From: DSVZ01 sp964568145 | Lineage (GTDB): Bacteria > Verrucomicrobiota > Verrucomicrobiia > Limisphaerales > J093 | Direction: 5' to 3' | Length of the DNA stretch: 64,000 nucleotides | Assembly (NCBI GenBank): GCA_964568145.1 | Contig: CAZMOZ010000008.1 | Location: 124,001-188,000, forward strand | Shown here: piece after piece, positions 24,879 through 33,255 of the stretch | Layout of the letters: each line of letters opens with the position of its first letter | How positions within the stretch are numbered: position 1 is the first letter of the stretch | The notes under the pieces: generated by a model | Told to the model about the DNA's origin: nothing | Seen by the model: the letters and a program-made list of their open reading frames with translations, nothing else | Databases searched by the model: none | Translations under genes and position numbers: made by a program

Positions 24879-26054
24879 ATGAAACGCCTGCCCCCGATAC
24901 CCACCCCGCCCGCCTTGCGCTGGCGAGAGTTCCGGATTCGCGCGCTGCCGGTCATGGTGTTCGTCGCCGCCGTGGTCGGCGTGGTGTGGATCTGGAACCG
25001 CGACCTGGCGGCGCCCATGCTGGTGGGTGAGGTGGAACTGCGCCGCGCCCATGTGACCAGCACCCTTCCGGGCACCGTAGCCAAACTCACGGTGGACCGC
25101 TTCGCCAACGTCCGCGCCGGAGATCTCGTAGCCGAAGTGCTGGTCTGCGATCCCCGTTACCTCGAAAGCACCCTGGGCGTGGTCAAGGCCGAGGCGGAAA
25201 TTCTCCGGCTCCAGCTTGATCCGGTGGTCACCACCGAACGGTCGCGGGTGGATTTCCAGCGTCTGCGCCTGGAGCTGCTCGACCAGAAAGTCCAGCTCGG
25301 CTCCAGCCAGATGCAACTGCGCTACGCCGAGGCCGAGTACGATCGCATTGCCGCGCTGCGCCGCGAGCAATCCGGCATCGCCTCGCAATCCGATCTGGAG
25401 ATCGCCCTGCGCGACCGCGACGCGCTGCGCAGCGAAGTCCAGACCCGCGAGCGCCTGATCCGCGAGCTGGAAAGCGACATGGAACGACTGCGCGTCAGCC
25501 GGCCCGCCGACGCCACCGACGCCCTGCCCGAAGGCTGGCGCCTCGCGCTCGAGCTGCAGGAACAACGGCTCCGGCAGGCCCTGGCCGAATTCGGACCGGT
25601 CACGCTGACCGCGCCGATTGACGGCACGGTGAGCACCGTGTACCGCAACTCCGGCGAAAACGTGGCTGCCGGCGAACCCATCGTCACCATCACCGCCGCG
25701 CGCAGCGAACGGATTGTGGCGTATCTCCTGCCGCCGTGGCGTCAGGAACCCGCGGTGGGCACGCCGGTGGAAGTCCGTTCACGTTCGGGCCAGCGGCCGG
25801 TGGGGCGGGCCCGCATTCTCGAAGTCGGCCGCCACCTCGATGTCGTCACCCCCACCCTGGCCTACCAACTGGGCACGCGCGCCAGCAGCCTGGCGCAGAA
25901 CGCCCTGATGGGCGGTCCGGTCAACGGCACCCTGCCCGTGTCCGGCCTGCCCCTGGCCATCAGCCTGCCCGAAGGGCTGAACCTGCGTCCTGGCGAAGCG
26001 GTGGACCTGCGCCTGCTGCCGGTCAGCGAAGCTGCGCCCGCGCCGGCCAACTGA
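24879..26054 (+). CDS. HlyD-family periplasmic adaptor-like protein
   Basis: A single N-terminal membrane helix (LPVMVFVAAVVGVVWIW) is followed by half of a biotinyl-lipoyl-like domain (VTSTLPGTVAKLTVDRFANVRAGDLVAEV), a long coiled coil (about 95-215) and the second lipoyl half (VTLTAPIDGTVSTVYRNSGENVAAGEPIVTI), then a beta-barrel part. This is the membrane-fusion-protein layout of HlyD/EmrA adaptors. No transporter or TolC gene adjoins it; it is instead the third gene after a VTC/DUF4956 pair, which suggests a link between that pair and export or envelope attachment of a polymer. That functional link is speculation. Confidence 0.82.
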   Translation: MKRLPPIPTPPALRWREFRIRALPVMVFVAAVVGVVWIWNRDLAAPMLVGEVELRRAHVTSTLPGTVAKLTVDRFANVRAGDLVAEVLVCDPRYLESTLGVVKAEAEILRLQLDPVVTTERSRVDFQRLRLELLDQKVQLGSSQMQLRYAEAEYDRIAALRREQSGIASQSDLEIALRDRDALRSEVQTRERLIRELESDMERLRVSRPADATDALPEGWRLALELQEQRLRQALAEFGPVTLTAPIDGTVSTVYRNSGENVAAGEPIVTITAARSERIVAYLLPPWRQEPAVGTPVEVRSRSGQRPVGRARILEVGRHLDVVTPTLAYQLGTRASSLAQNALMGGPVNGTLPVSGLPLAISLPEGLNLRPGEAVDLRLLPVSEAAPAPAN

Positions 26055-26079
26055 TCGCCGGAACCGGCGTTCGTTGTGG

Positions 26080-26152
26080 CGCGGGCGATCCGCCCGCAGC
26101 CGTGGCACGAGCGATCTCGCTCGCGCCTGCGAAACAGGCGACCCGCCCGCGG
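26080..26152. repeat. Intergenic hairpin mosaic
   Basis: Three small perfect or near-perfect palindromes follow one another: gcgggcgatccgcccgc (26081-26097), cgagcgatctcgctcg (26107-26122) and gcctgcgaaacaggc (26125-26139). Related units occur at 30847-30900. The mosaic fills the gap between convergent genes, so it may act as a bidirectional terminator, although no T-runs are present. Confidence 0.7.
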
Positions 26153-26169
26153 AACTTCAGTTCACGACC

Positions 26170-27546
26170 TCACCCAACCGGCGCGCCCGCCTCGCCGCCA
26201 GCGGGACGCGCCGTCAAGCCCAGCCGTTCACGCGCAAACGCCAGCGCCGCCTCGCGCGACGTCAGTTCATCCTGCAACTGCCGTTCCCGAATCTCGGCCA
26301 GCAACGCGCCCAATTCACGGCCGGGCTTCATGCCCAGCGCAATCAAGTCGTCGCCGCGCGCCAGCGGCGGTTTGATTTCCGGCCGCCGGCTTACCGCCGC
26401 GGCTTCACGGACAACCAGTTCGTAGTGATCCAGCCGGCCATGCGAGCCCAGACAGTCCAGCCGGTGCAGCTCGAGTTCGAGCGGGAAAGTCTCGCGCAGC
26501 ACCAGCCGCCGCAGCGTGGTCTTGCGCATGTGCGGCACGTCCTTGAACTGCATGTGATACCGCACCACCGCGGCCACGGTCTCGATTTCCCGGTTGGGAA
26601 ACCGCAGCCGCCGCAGGATGTCCCGCGCCCTCGCCTCGCCGAGTTGTTCGTGGCCGTGGAACTGGATGGCGCCGGTCCGCGGGTCGCGCCGGGCGGTGAG
26701 CGGTTTGGCCACGTCGTGCAGCAAAACACTCCACGCCAGCGCGGGCGGCGCTCCGGCCGGCAGCAGCGCGAGCATCCGGCGGACGTGCTCGTAAACCGTG
26801 CCTTCCGGGTGGTGATCCGGCGGCTGCTCGCAGGTTTCAAAGGCCGCCACCTCCGGCAGCACCTCGCGCAACAGCCCGCTGTCGCGCAGCAGGTCCAGCC
26901 CGCGCGCGGCGTGCGGCGGGGCGAAAAGCTTCAGCAGCTCGTCGCGAATCCGTTCCGCGCTCACGCGCCCGATGAGCGCCGCGTGTGCCTTCACCGCCGT
27001 GAAGGTCGCCTCCTCGATCTCGAACTCAAGCTGCGCCGCGAACCGCACCACGCGCAACAACCGCAGATGATCCTCGCCGAGCCGCGCGGCCGGGTCGCCG
27101 ATCAGCCGGATGAGCCGCGCCTCGAGGTCCGCCCGCCCGCCCACCCAGTCGTGCAGCGTGCCGGTGATCGGGTCGAAGAACAGGCCGTTCACCGTCAGAT
27201 CGCGGCGGCACGCGTCCTCCATCGCATTGGTGAAGCGCACTTCGTCCGGGCGGCGGCCGTCACTGTACCCGGTTTCCGCGCGAAAGGTGGAGACCTGAAA
27301 CTCGACGCCGCGCACGACCACCAAGATCACGCCGAACTGCCGGCCCACCGGCACGGTGTGCCGGAACAAGGCTTCCACCTGCTCCGGCCGCGCGGAGGTG
27401 GCGATGTCGTAATCGCCCGGCTCGCGTCCCAGCAAGGTGTCGCGCACGCAGCCGCCCACCCAGAAGGCCAGATGCCCGCGGGCTCGCAGGCGGGCGACGA
27501 TGCCGCGGGCCAGAGCGCGGCGCTGGCGGTGGCCGGCCGGCTTCAT
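26170..27546 (-). CDS. cca: CCA tRNA nucleotidyltransferase / poly(A) polymerase family
   Basis: The 458-residue protein starts with the class II nucleotidyltransferase head: WVGGCVRDTLLGREPGDYDIATSA carries the GG and Asp-x-Asp motifs that bind metal and nucleotide. RRDLTVNGLFFDP, DWVGGRADLEARLIRLIGDP, and the basic RLLRVVRFAAQLEFEIEEAT follow in the order of the family. A central HD domain is present (LLHDVAKPLT, FHGHEQLGEARA). It adds or repairs the CCA end of tRNAs in the cytosol. ATG 27546 overlaps the upstream stop by four bases, so it is translated in an operon with the two genes before it. Confidence 0.9.
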   Translation of the reverse strand: MKPAGHRQRRALARGIVARLRARGHLAFWVGGCVRDTLLGREPGDYDIATSARPEQVEALFRHTVPVGRQFGVILVVVRGVEFQVSTFRAETGYSDGRRPDEVRFTNAMEDACRRDLTVNGLFFDPITGTLHDWVGGRADLEARLIRLIGDPAARLGEDHLRLLRVVRFAAQLEFEIEEATFTAVKAHAALIGRVSAERIRDELLKLFAPPHAARGLDLLRDSGLLREVLPEVAAFETCEQPPDHHPEGTVYEHVRRMLALLPAGAPPALAWSVLLHDVAKPLTARRDPRTGAIQFHGHEQLGEARARDILRRLRFPNREIETVAAVVRYHMQFKDVPHMRKTTLRRLVLRETFPLELELHRLDCLGSHGRLDHYELVVREAAAVSRRPEIKPPLARGDDLIALGMKPGRELGALLAEIRERQLQDELTSREAALAFARERLGLTARPAGGEAGAPVG

Positions 27547-28640
27547 GCGATCTCGCCGGCCGAGGGCAGCGGCGCGGGCCGGCCACGGCGGAACCGCAGG
27601 TACACCACCCCGCCCAGCAGGCTCCAGCTCAGGCTGCCGGCGTAGGCCAGGAGCGAGAGCGACAGCGCGGCCGCCGCGGGCACGCGAATCTCGGGCACGG
27701 TCAGCGCCAGCACGTAGAGGTTTTCGCGGATGCCCAGTCCGCTGGGAGTGATTGGCAGGGCCGAGATGCAGATGATGATCGGCACCAGCACCAGCAGAAA
27801 CCGGAACGGGATGTCCAGTCCCAAGCCGCGCGCCAGCGCCCAGATTTGCAGCACGCATGCCAGGTTCAGCACCATCGAAAGCGCAAAGGCCCGGGCCAGC
27901 AGACCGCGCTGGCGGCCCAGCCGGCGCATCGCCTCGAGGGCGCGTTCCAGCGTGGGGCCTTTCGGCAGGCGGCGCAGCCAGTCGCGCGCGCCAGGCCAGA
28001 GCCGGGACAATCCGCCTTGAAAGGAAAGGCCGCCGAGCAACAACAACCCGCCCAACATGCCCAGCGTCAGCAATCCGAGCACGCCCAGCCGCGGATGCCG
28101 AGTGAGCAGGTCTAGGTTCGGCGCCATCATCACGGCGGCAAACACCAGCATGGCCAGCAGCCCGATGAGCCGGTCCACGATCACCGACACCACCGCCTCC
28201 GCCTTGAGATGGTGGGTTTCGCCCGCGGCGTAGTAAGCCTTGACGAGGTCGCCGCCGGTGGAACCGAGCAGGAAGGCGTTGAAGCCATGCGCCACGAGGC
28301 TGATTTCCACGGCGCGAGCAGCCGGGATGTCCACGCCCTGGGCGTGCAGCACGCGATGCCAGCGCACGGCTCCGAGAAAGATCGTGGCGCCCATGAAGAC
28401 CAGCGACAACGCGCCTTCGAGCGGCCGGATCTTGCCCAGAACGTCGGTCAAAGCCCGCGGTCCCGCCGTCCAGGCCTGGCGCCATTGTTCGGTCCGACTC
28501 AACTCCGTCCATTGCCGGCCCTGGCGCTCCCAGGCCAGCCGGCCTTCGCTGACGAAGATGGTGTGGAAGGCCCAGCCGAGCAGCAGCGCGCAAATCCCCA
28601 GCCGCCAGACGATGCGCCACGTGTTGCGGCCTGGCTTCAC
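27543..28640 (-). CDS. Lysylphosphatidylglycerol-synthase-type (UPF0104) membrane protein
   Basis: The 365-residue protein has seven to eight hydrophobic segments and the phrases GFNAFLLGSTGGDLVKAYYA and LPITPSGLGIRENLYVLAL. These are hallmarks of the integral-membrane flippase-like domain shared by MprF and the AglD/UPF0104 family. No soluble lysyltransferase domain is attached, so it probably handles a lipid-linked substrate rather than lysinylating lipid. It overlaps cca and the upstream sugar-isomerase-like gene by four bases on each side (ATGA), giving a tight three-gene operon with mixed functions. Confidence 0.85.
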   Translation of the reverse strand: MKPGRNTWRIVWRLGICALLLGWAFHTIFVSEGRLAWERQGRQWTELSRTEQWRQAWTAGPRALTDVLGKIRPLEGALSLVFMGATIFLGAVRWHRVLHAQGVDIPAARAVEISLVAHGFNAFLLGSTGGDLVKAYYAAGETHHLKAEAVVSVIVDRLIGLLAMLVFAAVMMAPNLDLLTRHPRLGVLGLLTLGMLGGLLLLGGLSFQGGLSRLWPGARDWLRRLPKGPTLERALEAMRRLGRQRGLLARAFALSMVLNLACVLQIWALARGLGLDIPFRFLLVLVPIIICISALPITPSGLGIRENLYVLALTVPEIRVPAAAALSLSLLAYAGSLSWSLLGGVVYLRFRRGRPAPLPSAGEIA

Positions 28641-29551
28641 GTCTCGCCCCAGATGGCTCGCAGGTGCACGAAGCCGGCCAGCACTTCCTCGCGCTCCAGC
28701 GCGGGGCTCAACTCGATGACCTTGATGTGCTCCGGCTTCACAAACGGCTGGAGCACCGCGAAGTCAATCGCGCCCCGGCCCGGCGCGCGGTGGTCGCGGC
28801 CGGGAAACTCGACGTCGTGGATGTGGAAGCCGGCGAGGTCGGCCGCCAGCGACTCGAGGTGCATCGCATGGTTGATGAAGCCCAGGTTTTCTTTGATCTG
28901 GGCGTGGCCGGTGTCGTGCCAGTACCGCACCACGCCGCCGCGGAATTCAAACAGGAGGAACGGAAAGTCGGTCTCGAAGGGAATCTCCTCGAGCGCCTCG
29001 CGGTTTTCGATGCCCAGCAGCAGTCCGCGGCGGCGGGCATCCTCCTCGATCTGGCGCAGCAACTCGTAGGCGACTTCCAGGTGGCGTTCCTTGCAGGCCT
29101 CGCGCCGCGCCTCGGCCTCCTCGCACAGCCGCCGGTATTTGGGGGTGTCGGTCTGCCCCGCGGCCGCCAGCTCGAGCAGCTTGCCGGTGTACTCGCGCAT
29201 ATCCACCTCGCCGAGATGCAACACGACCAGCGAGGCCTTCACGCGTTCGGCCAGCTCGAGGGTTTTCAGCGTGTGACGCAGCGCGTTCTCGCGTTCGCGG
29301 CGGTCGAGCGAGGTGAACTTGAAGACGTTGGGCGCGGCGCGGTTGAGGCCCAGCGGCAACGGGCAGTAGTTGTGGAGCGTGCTGATCTTGATCTCGCCGG
29401 CGTCCACGGCCTCGAGGATGCCCGGCACCAGGCTCAGACGGATGCCGTGGCTGAGCTCGGCGTACTCGAAACCCAGCTCGCGGATTTCCCGCAGCATGGC
29501 CCGGCCGTCGGCGTGGCGGTCGGAATTCCAGCAGGTGGACAGGGCGTACAT
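28637..29551 (-). CDS. Xylose-isomerase-like TIM-barrel protein
   Basis: The 304-residue protein has the fold signals of the AP-endonuclease-2/xylose-isomerase superfamily: FEYAELSHG, LVVLHLGEVDM, LLLGIENREALEEIP with the metal-ligand Glu, VVRYWHDTGHAQIKE with Asp and His, FHIHDVEFPGRDH and IKVIELSPALEREEV. A metal-dependent sugar isomerase or epimerase activity is likely, but the substrate is unknown. It starts the operon that continues into the UPF0104 membrane protein and cca. The ATG at 29551 gives a normal barrel start (MYALSTCWNSDR). Confidence 0.8.
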   Translation of the reverse strand: MYALSTCWNSDRHADGRAMLREIRELGFEYAELSHGIRLSLVPGILEAVDAGEIKISTLHNYCPLPLGLNRAAPNVFKFTSLDRRERENALRHTLKTLELAERVKASLVVLHLGEVDMREYTGKLLELAAAGQTDTPKYRRLCEEAEARREACKERHLEVAYELLRQIEEDARRRGLLLGIENREALEEIPFETDFPFLLFEFRGGVVRYWHDTGHAQIKENLGFINHAMHLESLAADLAGFHIHDVEFPGRDHRAPGRGAIDFAVLQPFVKPEHIKVIELSPALEREEVLAGFVHLRAIWGET

Positions 29552-29556
29552 ACAAA

Positions 29557-29600
29557 CGCAGGGCCGGGCGTGGGTGTGCGGCCCCGCGCCCGGCCCTGCG
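29557..29600 (-). terminator. Probable terminator downstream of rpsU
   Basis: Perfect 14-base arms (29557-29570 and 29587-29600) flank a 16-base loop. Read on the minus strand, the stem lies 14 bases after the rpsU stop and is followed by the short T-rich run TTTGTAT. It would end rpsU transcription before the sugar-isomerase-like gene, whose start at 29551 lies immediately beyond. The weak T-run leaves some doubt. Confidence 0.6.
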
Positions 29601-29614
29601 CAGAGTCCGGCGGG

Positions 29615-29812
29615 TTACAGGTCCGCGTACCGCGCGGCGAGCATGGCGTTGAACCGCGCCACCTTCAGCTTGCGCCGGCGTTTCTCACTGGGCTTCTCGT
29701 AATGACGATGGTTGCGGACCTCCCGCAACACGCCTTCGCGATCCACCCGCTTCTTCAGGCGGCGAAGCGCCCGTTCGACCGCCTCGCCTTTCTTCAACCG
29801 GATTTCAGTCAA
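29615..29812 (-). CDS. rpsU: 30S ribosomal protein S21
   Basis: The 65-residue, very basic product matches bS21: EIRLKKGEAVERALRRLKKRV, then REVRNHRHYEKPSEKRRRK and a C-terminal LKVARFNAM. S21 binds the 30S platform near the anti-Shine-Dalgarno site and helps initiation. Length is typical. It stands alone on the minus strand with a hairpin just downstream. Confidence 0.95.
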   Translation of the reverse strand: MTEIRLKKGEAVERALRRLKKRVDREGVLREVRNHRHYEKPSEKRRRKLKVARFNAMLAARYADL

Positions 29813-29999
29813 AGGTAACTCACTTCCTCTCTAGCGACCTGGACCCGTCCGCGTCCAACGCGGTCAAGCCCTTCTGGTCAAGGGCGGTGAGGCTAGAGTT
29901 CCCCGCCCCGGACTGTCAACGGCCAAAGCCGCTCCGCGGCACAATTCACTGCTTCTCAGTGCCTTGGACCTCGGTGGCCCCGGCCGACGCCGCCCGCGT

Positions 30000-30740
30000 T
30001 CAGGCGCCTTTCCCCGGACGGGGCGAGCGCCGCAGGCCATTCTGGAACCATAGCCGCCAGACCATCCACAGCGCCTCCCAGACGATCTTGCGCGACATCT
30101 TCGAGGTGCCTTGGAAACGGTCGGTGAAAATGATCGGCACCTCCGTGATCCGCAGGCCCTGCCGCCAGATTTTATGGGTCAGCTCGATCTGGAAGCTGTA
30201 GCCGTTCGAGTGGACCTGGTTCAGGTCCACCGCCAGCAGCGCCCGGCGGCGGAAGCACTTGAACCCGCCGGTGGGGTCGCTGACCGGCATGCCCGTGATG
30301 ATCCGCACGTACAACGCCGCGCTCATGCTGAGCAGCAGGCGCGACAACGGCCAGTTGATGACCCGGATGCCCTGGGCATAGCGCGAGCCCAGCACCAGGT
30401 CGGCGTGTTGCGCGGCGGCGAGGAACCGCGGGATGTCGTCCGGGTTGTGCGAGAAGTCGCCGTCCATCTCGAAGATGAACTCGTACCCGCGTTCCAACGC
30501 CCAGGCGAACCCGGCGCAGTACGCCCGCCCCAGGCCGTCCTTCGTCGCCCGGTGCAGCACGTGAATGCAGTCGTGCCGGGCCGCGAGTTGATCGGCTACC
30601 TCGCCGGTGCGGTCCGGCGAATTGTCGTCCACGATCAACAAATCCACCGGGGTGGGCAGCGCGAGCACACGGGCGGCCAAGGGTTCGAGGTTGTCCCGCT
30701 CGTTGTAGGTGGGCACGATGGCCAGGGTGTCACGCTCCAT
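30000..30740 (-). CDS. Polyprenol-phosphate mannosyltransferase-like GT2 (DPM1 type)
   Basis: The 246-residue GT2 transferase begins LAIVPTYNERDNLEPLAARV, has LLIVDDNSPDRTGEVAD for nucleotide binding, MDGDFSHNPDDIPRF with the Asp-x-Asp metal site, and SDPTGGFKCFRR and HSNGYSFQIELTHK, which are characteristic of dolichol-phosphate mannose synthases. It would move mannose or glucose from a nucleotide sugar to a polyprenol phosphate on the cytosolic face. No C-terminal membrane anchor is seen, as in the soluble DPM1 subgroup. It is monocistronic, bordered upstream by repeat sequence. Confidence 0.9.
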   Translation of the reverse strand: MERDTLAIVPTYNERDNLEPLAARVLALPTPVDLLIVDDNSPDRTGEVADQLAARHDCIHVLHRATKDGLGRAYCAGFAWALERGYEFIFEMDGDFSHNPDDIPRFLAAAQHADLVLGSRYAQGIRVINWPLSRLLLSMSAALYVRIITGMPVSDPTGGFKCFRRRALLAVDLNQVHSNGYSFQIELTHKIWRQGLRITEVPIIFTDRFQGTSKMSRKIVWEALWMVWRLWFQNGLRRSPRPGKGA

Positions 30741-31118
30741 ACCGGTGGCCGACAGAGTAGCAAGTACCGGGCCGGGGTAAACCGCGAAAGCCGATCAAAC
30801 GCATCAAGGGGCGCATCTCACTTTCGTGCCGATAGCGGAGGGCGTAGTGGCCCGAGCGACCTCGCTTGGGGCTGGGCCGCGGGCGACCCGCCCGCGGGGG
30901 CTGCGGTCTGCCGACCGCGACCCCGAAAGGCTGGGCTCGACGGAGTCTCGCCCCACCTCGTCAAGGCCGGAGCGGCACAAGAGAAGAGTGAGATGCGCCC
31001 CGCATTGAGGCCCGGCGAGTCGTCGGGCCGGCGTGGCGGACGAATCGTCCGCGCCACTACGGGGCCGGACGGCCACGAGCGGCGCGGCGAACCCGCTTGC
31101 TGTTGACCGGGACGGATT
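30741..31118. repeat. Repeat-rich intergenic region with long inverted-repeat ends
   Basis: This 378-base gap holds no gene. It contains a unit bounded by inverted repeats: ggggcgcatctcact (30809-30823) and its exact complement agtgagatgcgcccc (30987-31001), about 195 bases overall. Inside are hairpins related to those at 26080-26152 (cgagcgacctcgcttg; gcgggcgacccgcccgc) and the motif gacggagtctcgccccac. Beyond it, 31037-31062 carries another palindrome around ggcggacgaatcgtccgc. A related inverted-repeat unit occurs at 52432-52667. Confidence 0.75.
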
Positions 31119-31880
31119 TCAACGGCCCAAGCCGGTTCTTAAATCGCGGGCTGCGGCTCCGCCTGAACGTGCCCGATGCGGCGGACACTGAACTTCCGGC
31201 AGCAACGGCTGCAACGGACAGGCCTCGCAGCGTGGTTGGCGCGGCCGGCAGAAGTCCTTGCCCACGGCCACCAGTTGGGCGTGGTAATCCTGCCAGTAAT
31301 CCAGCTGCCTGGCCGCGGACAGGTGCTTCAGCGCCCCCTCGCAAAGCCGCTGCACTTCCGCGTAATCCGCCCCGGGCCGGCACCAGCCATGCCGGGCCAA
31401 GACGCGCCGCGTGTAGGCGTCCACCACAAAGGTGGGCCGCCCGCCGGCGTACAGCAACATGCTGTCCGCGGTCTCCGGGCCAATGCCGTGAATGGCGAGC
31501 AGTCGTTGCCGGGCCGCCGCCAGCGGGCCGCCCAGCATCCGGCCGAGGTCGCCGTCAAACGTCCCGACCAGCGCCGCCAGAAACGCGCGGAGCCGCCGGG
31601 CCTTGACGTTGAAATAGCCCGCCGGGCGGATCAGTTCCGCCAGGCGGGCCACCGGCAGCGCGAGCAGCCGGCGCGGCTCCAGCACGCCGGCGGCCTTCAG
31701 GTTGGCGATCGCGCGCTCCACGTTCGACCAGTTTGTGTTCTGGGTCAGGATCGCGCCGACGCAGACCTCGAACGGCGTTTCGCCGGGCCACCAATGTTGA
31801 TGGCCGAAACGCCGGCGCATCAGCCGATACGCCCGGCGCAAGGCCCGCGCCAGCGCCGGGTTGGGCAGACCGGCGTTCAT
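31119..31880 (-). CDS. HhH-GPD DNA glycosylase related to endonuclease III
   Basis: The 253-residue protein has the HhH-GPD fold: VCVGAILTQNTNWSNVERAI near the N-terminus, the helix-hairpin-helix LLAIHGIGPETADSMLLYA, and the catalytic Asp in FVVDAYTRRVLARHG. Endonuclease III has Lys in the hairpin (GVGRKTA), but here it is Glu (GIGPETA), which argues for a monofunctional glycosylase such as the MagIII/COG2231 group. Four cysteines near the end (CRPRQPRCEACP and a later Cys) suggest a 4Fe-4S cluster with unusual last spacing. ATG 31880 overlaps the stop of the upstream DsbA-like gene by four bases. Confidence 0.85.
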   Translation of the reverse strand: MNAGLPNPALARALRRAYRLMRRRFGHQHWWPGETPFEVCVGAILTQNTNWSNVERAIANLKAAGVLEPRRLLALPVARLAELIRPAGYFNVKARRLRAFLAALVGTFDGDLGRMLGGPLAAARQRLLAIHGIGPETADSMLLYAGGRPTFVVDAYTRRVLARHGWCRPGADYAEVQRLCEGALKHLSAARQLDYWQDYHAQLVAVGKDFCRPRQPRCEACPLQPLLPEVQCPPHRARSGGAAARDLRTGLGR

Positions 31881-32539
31881 GCGGACGGCGGCGGGCCGAA
31901 ATGAGCGGCCCACGAGGCGTAAGCCGCGGCATCCGCTAGCATGGCGTCAAGAGCCGCCCGCAACGGCGCCGCCTTGTACAAGCCGGAGAAAACCGCGCGG
32001 TCGCCGATGTCGCTTTCGAGCACGAACGCCGGGCGTTGCGTGACTTTCAAACCGTGAAATTCCGCCGTGCTGGCGCGCACGCGCGCTTCCACCTCGGGCG
32101 CGCACGCCCGCGCTTCGAGCGCCGCCCCGTCCACGCCCGCCGCGCGCGCCGCGATGCTTGTGGCAACTGCCCAGTTACCCACCCGCTGTCCGTCGAGCAA
32201 CGCGGCGCGGGCCAGCGCCAGCCGCGCGCGGTCGTCGCTGACGCCGAAATCGCGGACCGCCTCGGCCAGCAGGTTGGGCGCGAGGTATTCGTCCATGGCC
32301 GGGTCCAGCCAGGCGGAACTGAGCATCACCGGCGAGCCGGTGATCGTCCCGCTGCGACGGTAAAACCAGTCGCACTGGCTGCGGGAAACGGGCAGGCCGG
32401 CGTGGTCCAGCAAGGCAATCCGCCAGTCGAACGAAACCGGGCGGTCGGCGCAGCAGGCCCGGAGTTCGGCCCAGGCGGGCTCGGCCCACAGGCACCAGGA
32501 GGACATCACGTCCAGGTAGTAGGTCACGCGGATGCGCAT
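31877..32539 (-). CDS. DsbA/HCCA-isomerase-like thioredoxin-fold protein
   Basis: The 220-residue product starts MRIRVTYYLDVMSSWCLWAEP, the N-terminal strand and active-site region of the DsbA/FrnE/2-hydroxychromene-2-carboxylate isomerase group. Only one Cys is present in the place of the CxxC motif, which favours an isomerase or glutathione-transferase-like role rather than disulfide exchange. The closing part (VTQRPAFVLESDIGDRAVFSGL) has the cis-Pro loop. No signal peptide is seen. Its coupling to the DNA glycosylase suggests co-regulation without an obvious common pathway. Confidence 0.72.
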   Translation of the reverse strand: MRIRVTYYLDVMSSWCLWAEPAWAELRACCADRPVSFDWRIALLDHAGLPVSRSQCDWFYRRSGTITGSPVMLSSAWLDPAMDEYLAPNLLAEAVRDFGVSDDRARLALARAALLDGQRVGNWAVATSIAARAAGVDGAALEARACAPEVEARVRASTAEFHGLKVTQRPAFVLESDIGDRAVFSGLYKAAPLRAALDAMLADAAAYASWAAHFGPPPSA

Positions 32540-32649
32540 CGGCCGGGGAAACTAGCCGGCGGGCGGGGGTTCGCAAGCCCGGCGGCTGGCGCCGCTCCGC
32601 GCCAGTTATTACTTTGAAGGCGCCGGTTCACACGGTTAAAGTCGCGGTC

Positions 32650-33255
32650 GTGCATCTCTCCGATGGCATTCTGCCGGCGCCGCTGCTGGCCGGCGGGTTC
32701 GCCACCGCCGGCGCGCTGGCCTGGTGGGGCGCCCGCGACCTGCGCGACGCGGAGCCGCCGCGGGTGGCGGTCTTCACCGCCGCGTTCTTCTGCGCGTCGC
32801 TGATCCATTTCCCCGTCCCGCCCACCAGCGTGCATCTGCTCCTCAACGGCCTGCTGGGCGTGGTGCTGGGCCGCCGGGCGTTGCTGGCCATCCCGGTGGG
32901 CCTGGGCCTGCAGGCCGCGCTGCTCGGCCACGGCGGGCTCACGGCGCTGGGCGTGAATGCCACGATGTTCGGCCTGGCCGCCGCGCTGGGGAGCGTCGTC
33001 TATGACCGACTCGCGCGGCGCGCGGACTGGCGGCCATTCTGGAGCGGCGCGCTTGCCTCGGCCGTGGCCGTGCTGGCCTCCGGCGCGCTGCTCACACTCA
33101 TTCTGTGGTCGCTGGGCGAAGGCTTCCGCCCGGTGGCCCAGTACGCGCTGCTGGCGCATCTGCCCGTGCTGGCGGTCGAAGCGGTGGTCACGGGATTCAC
33201 CGTCGAATTTCTGCGCCGCGTGCAACCCGCCCTGCTGCCGGGCGCCTCGACATGA
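32650..33255 (+). CDS. nikM: ECF nickel/cobalt transporter substrate-binding subunit
   Basis: This is a CbiM/NikM-type integral membrane protein of 201 residues with about six hydrophobic segments and the phrases HFPVPPTSVHLLLNGLLG and LLGHGGLTALGVNATMFG. In this family the N-terminal Met-His is part of the metal site, so the GTG at 32650 is preferred: it yields (M)HLSDGILPAP, whereas an ATG 36 bases upstream at 32614 would bury the His. It captures nickel or cobalt at the membrane. It is the first gene of a five-gene operon with overlapping junctions. Confidence 0.92.
   Translation: MHLSDGILPAPLLAGGFATAGALAWWGARDLRDAEPPRVAVFTAAFFCASLIHFPVPPTSVHLLLNGLLGVVLGRRALLAIPVGLGLQAALLGHGGLTALGVNATMFGLAAALGSVVYDRLARRADWRPFWSGALASAVAVLASGALLTLILWSLGEGFRPVAQYALLAHLPVLAVEAVVTGFTVEFLRRVQPALLPGAST

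Noticed and set aside
32540..32649. Cobalamin or NiCo riboswitch before the transporter operon
   Set aside because: The gap is only 110 bases and none of the conserved boxes of either riboswitch is recognisable.
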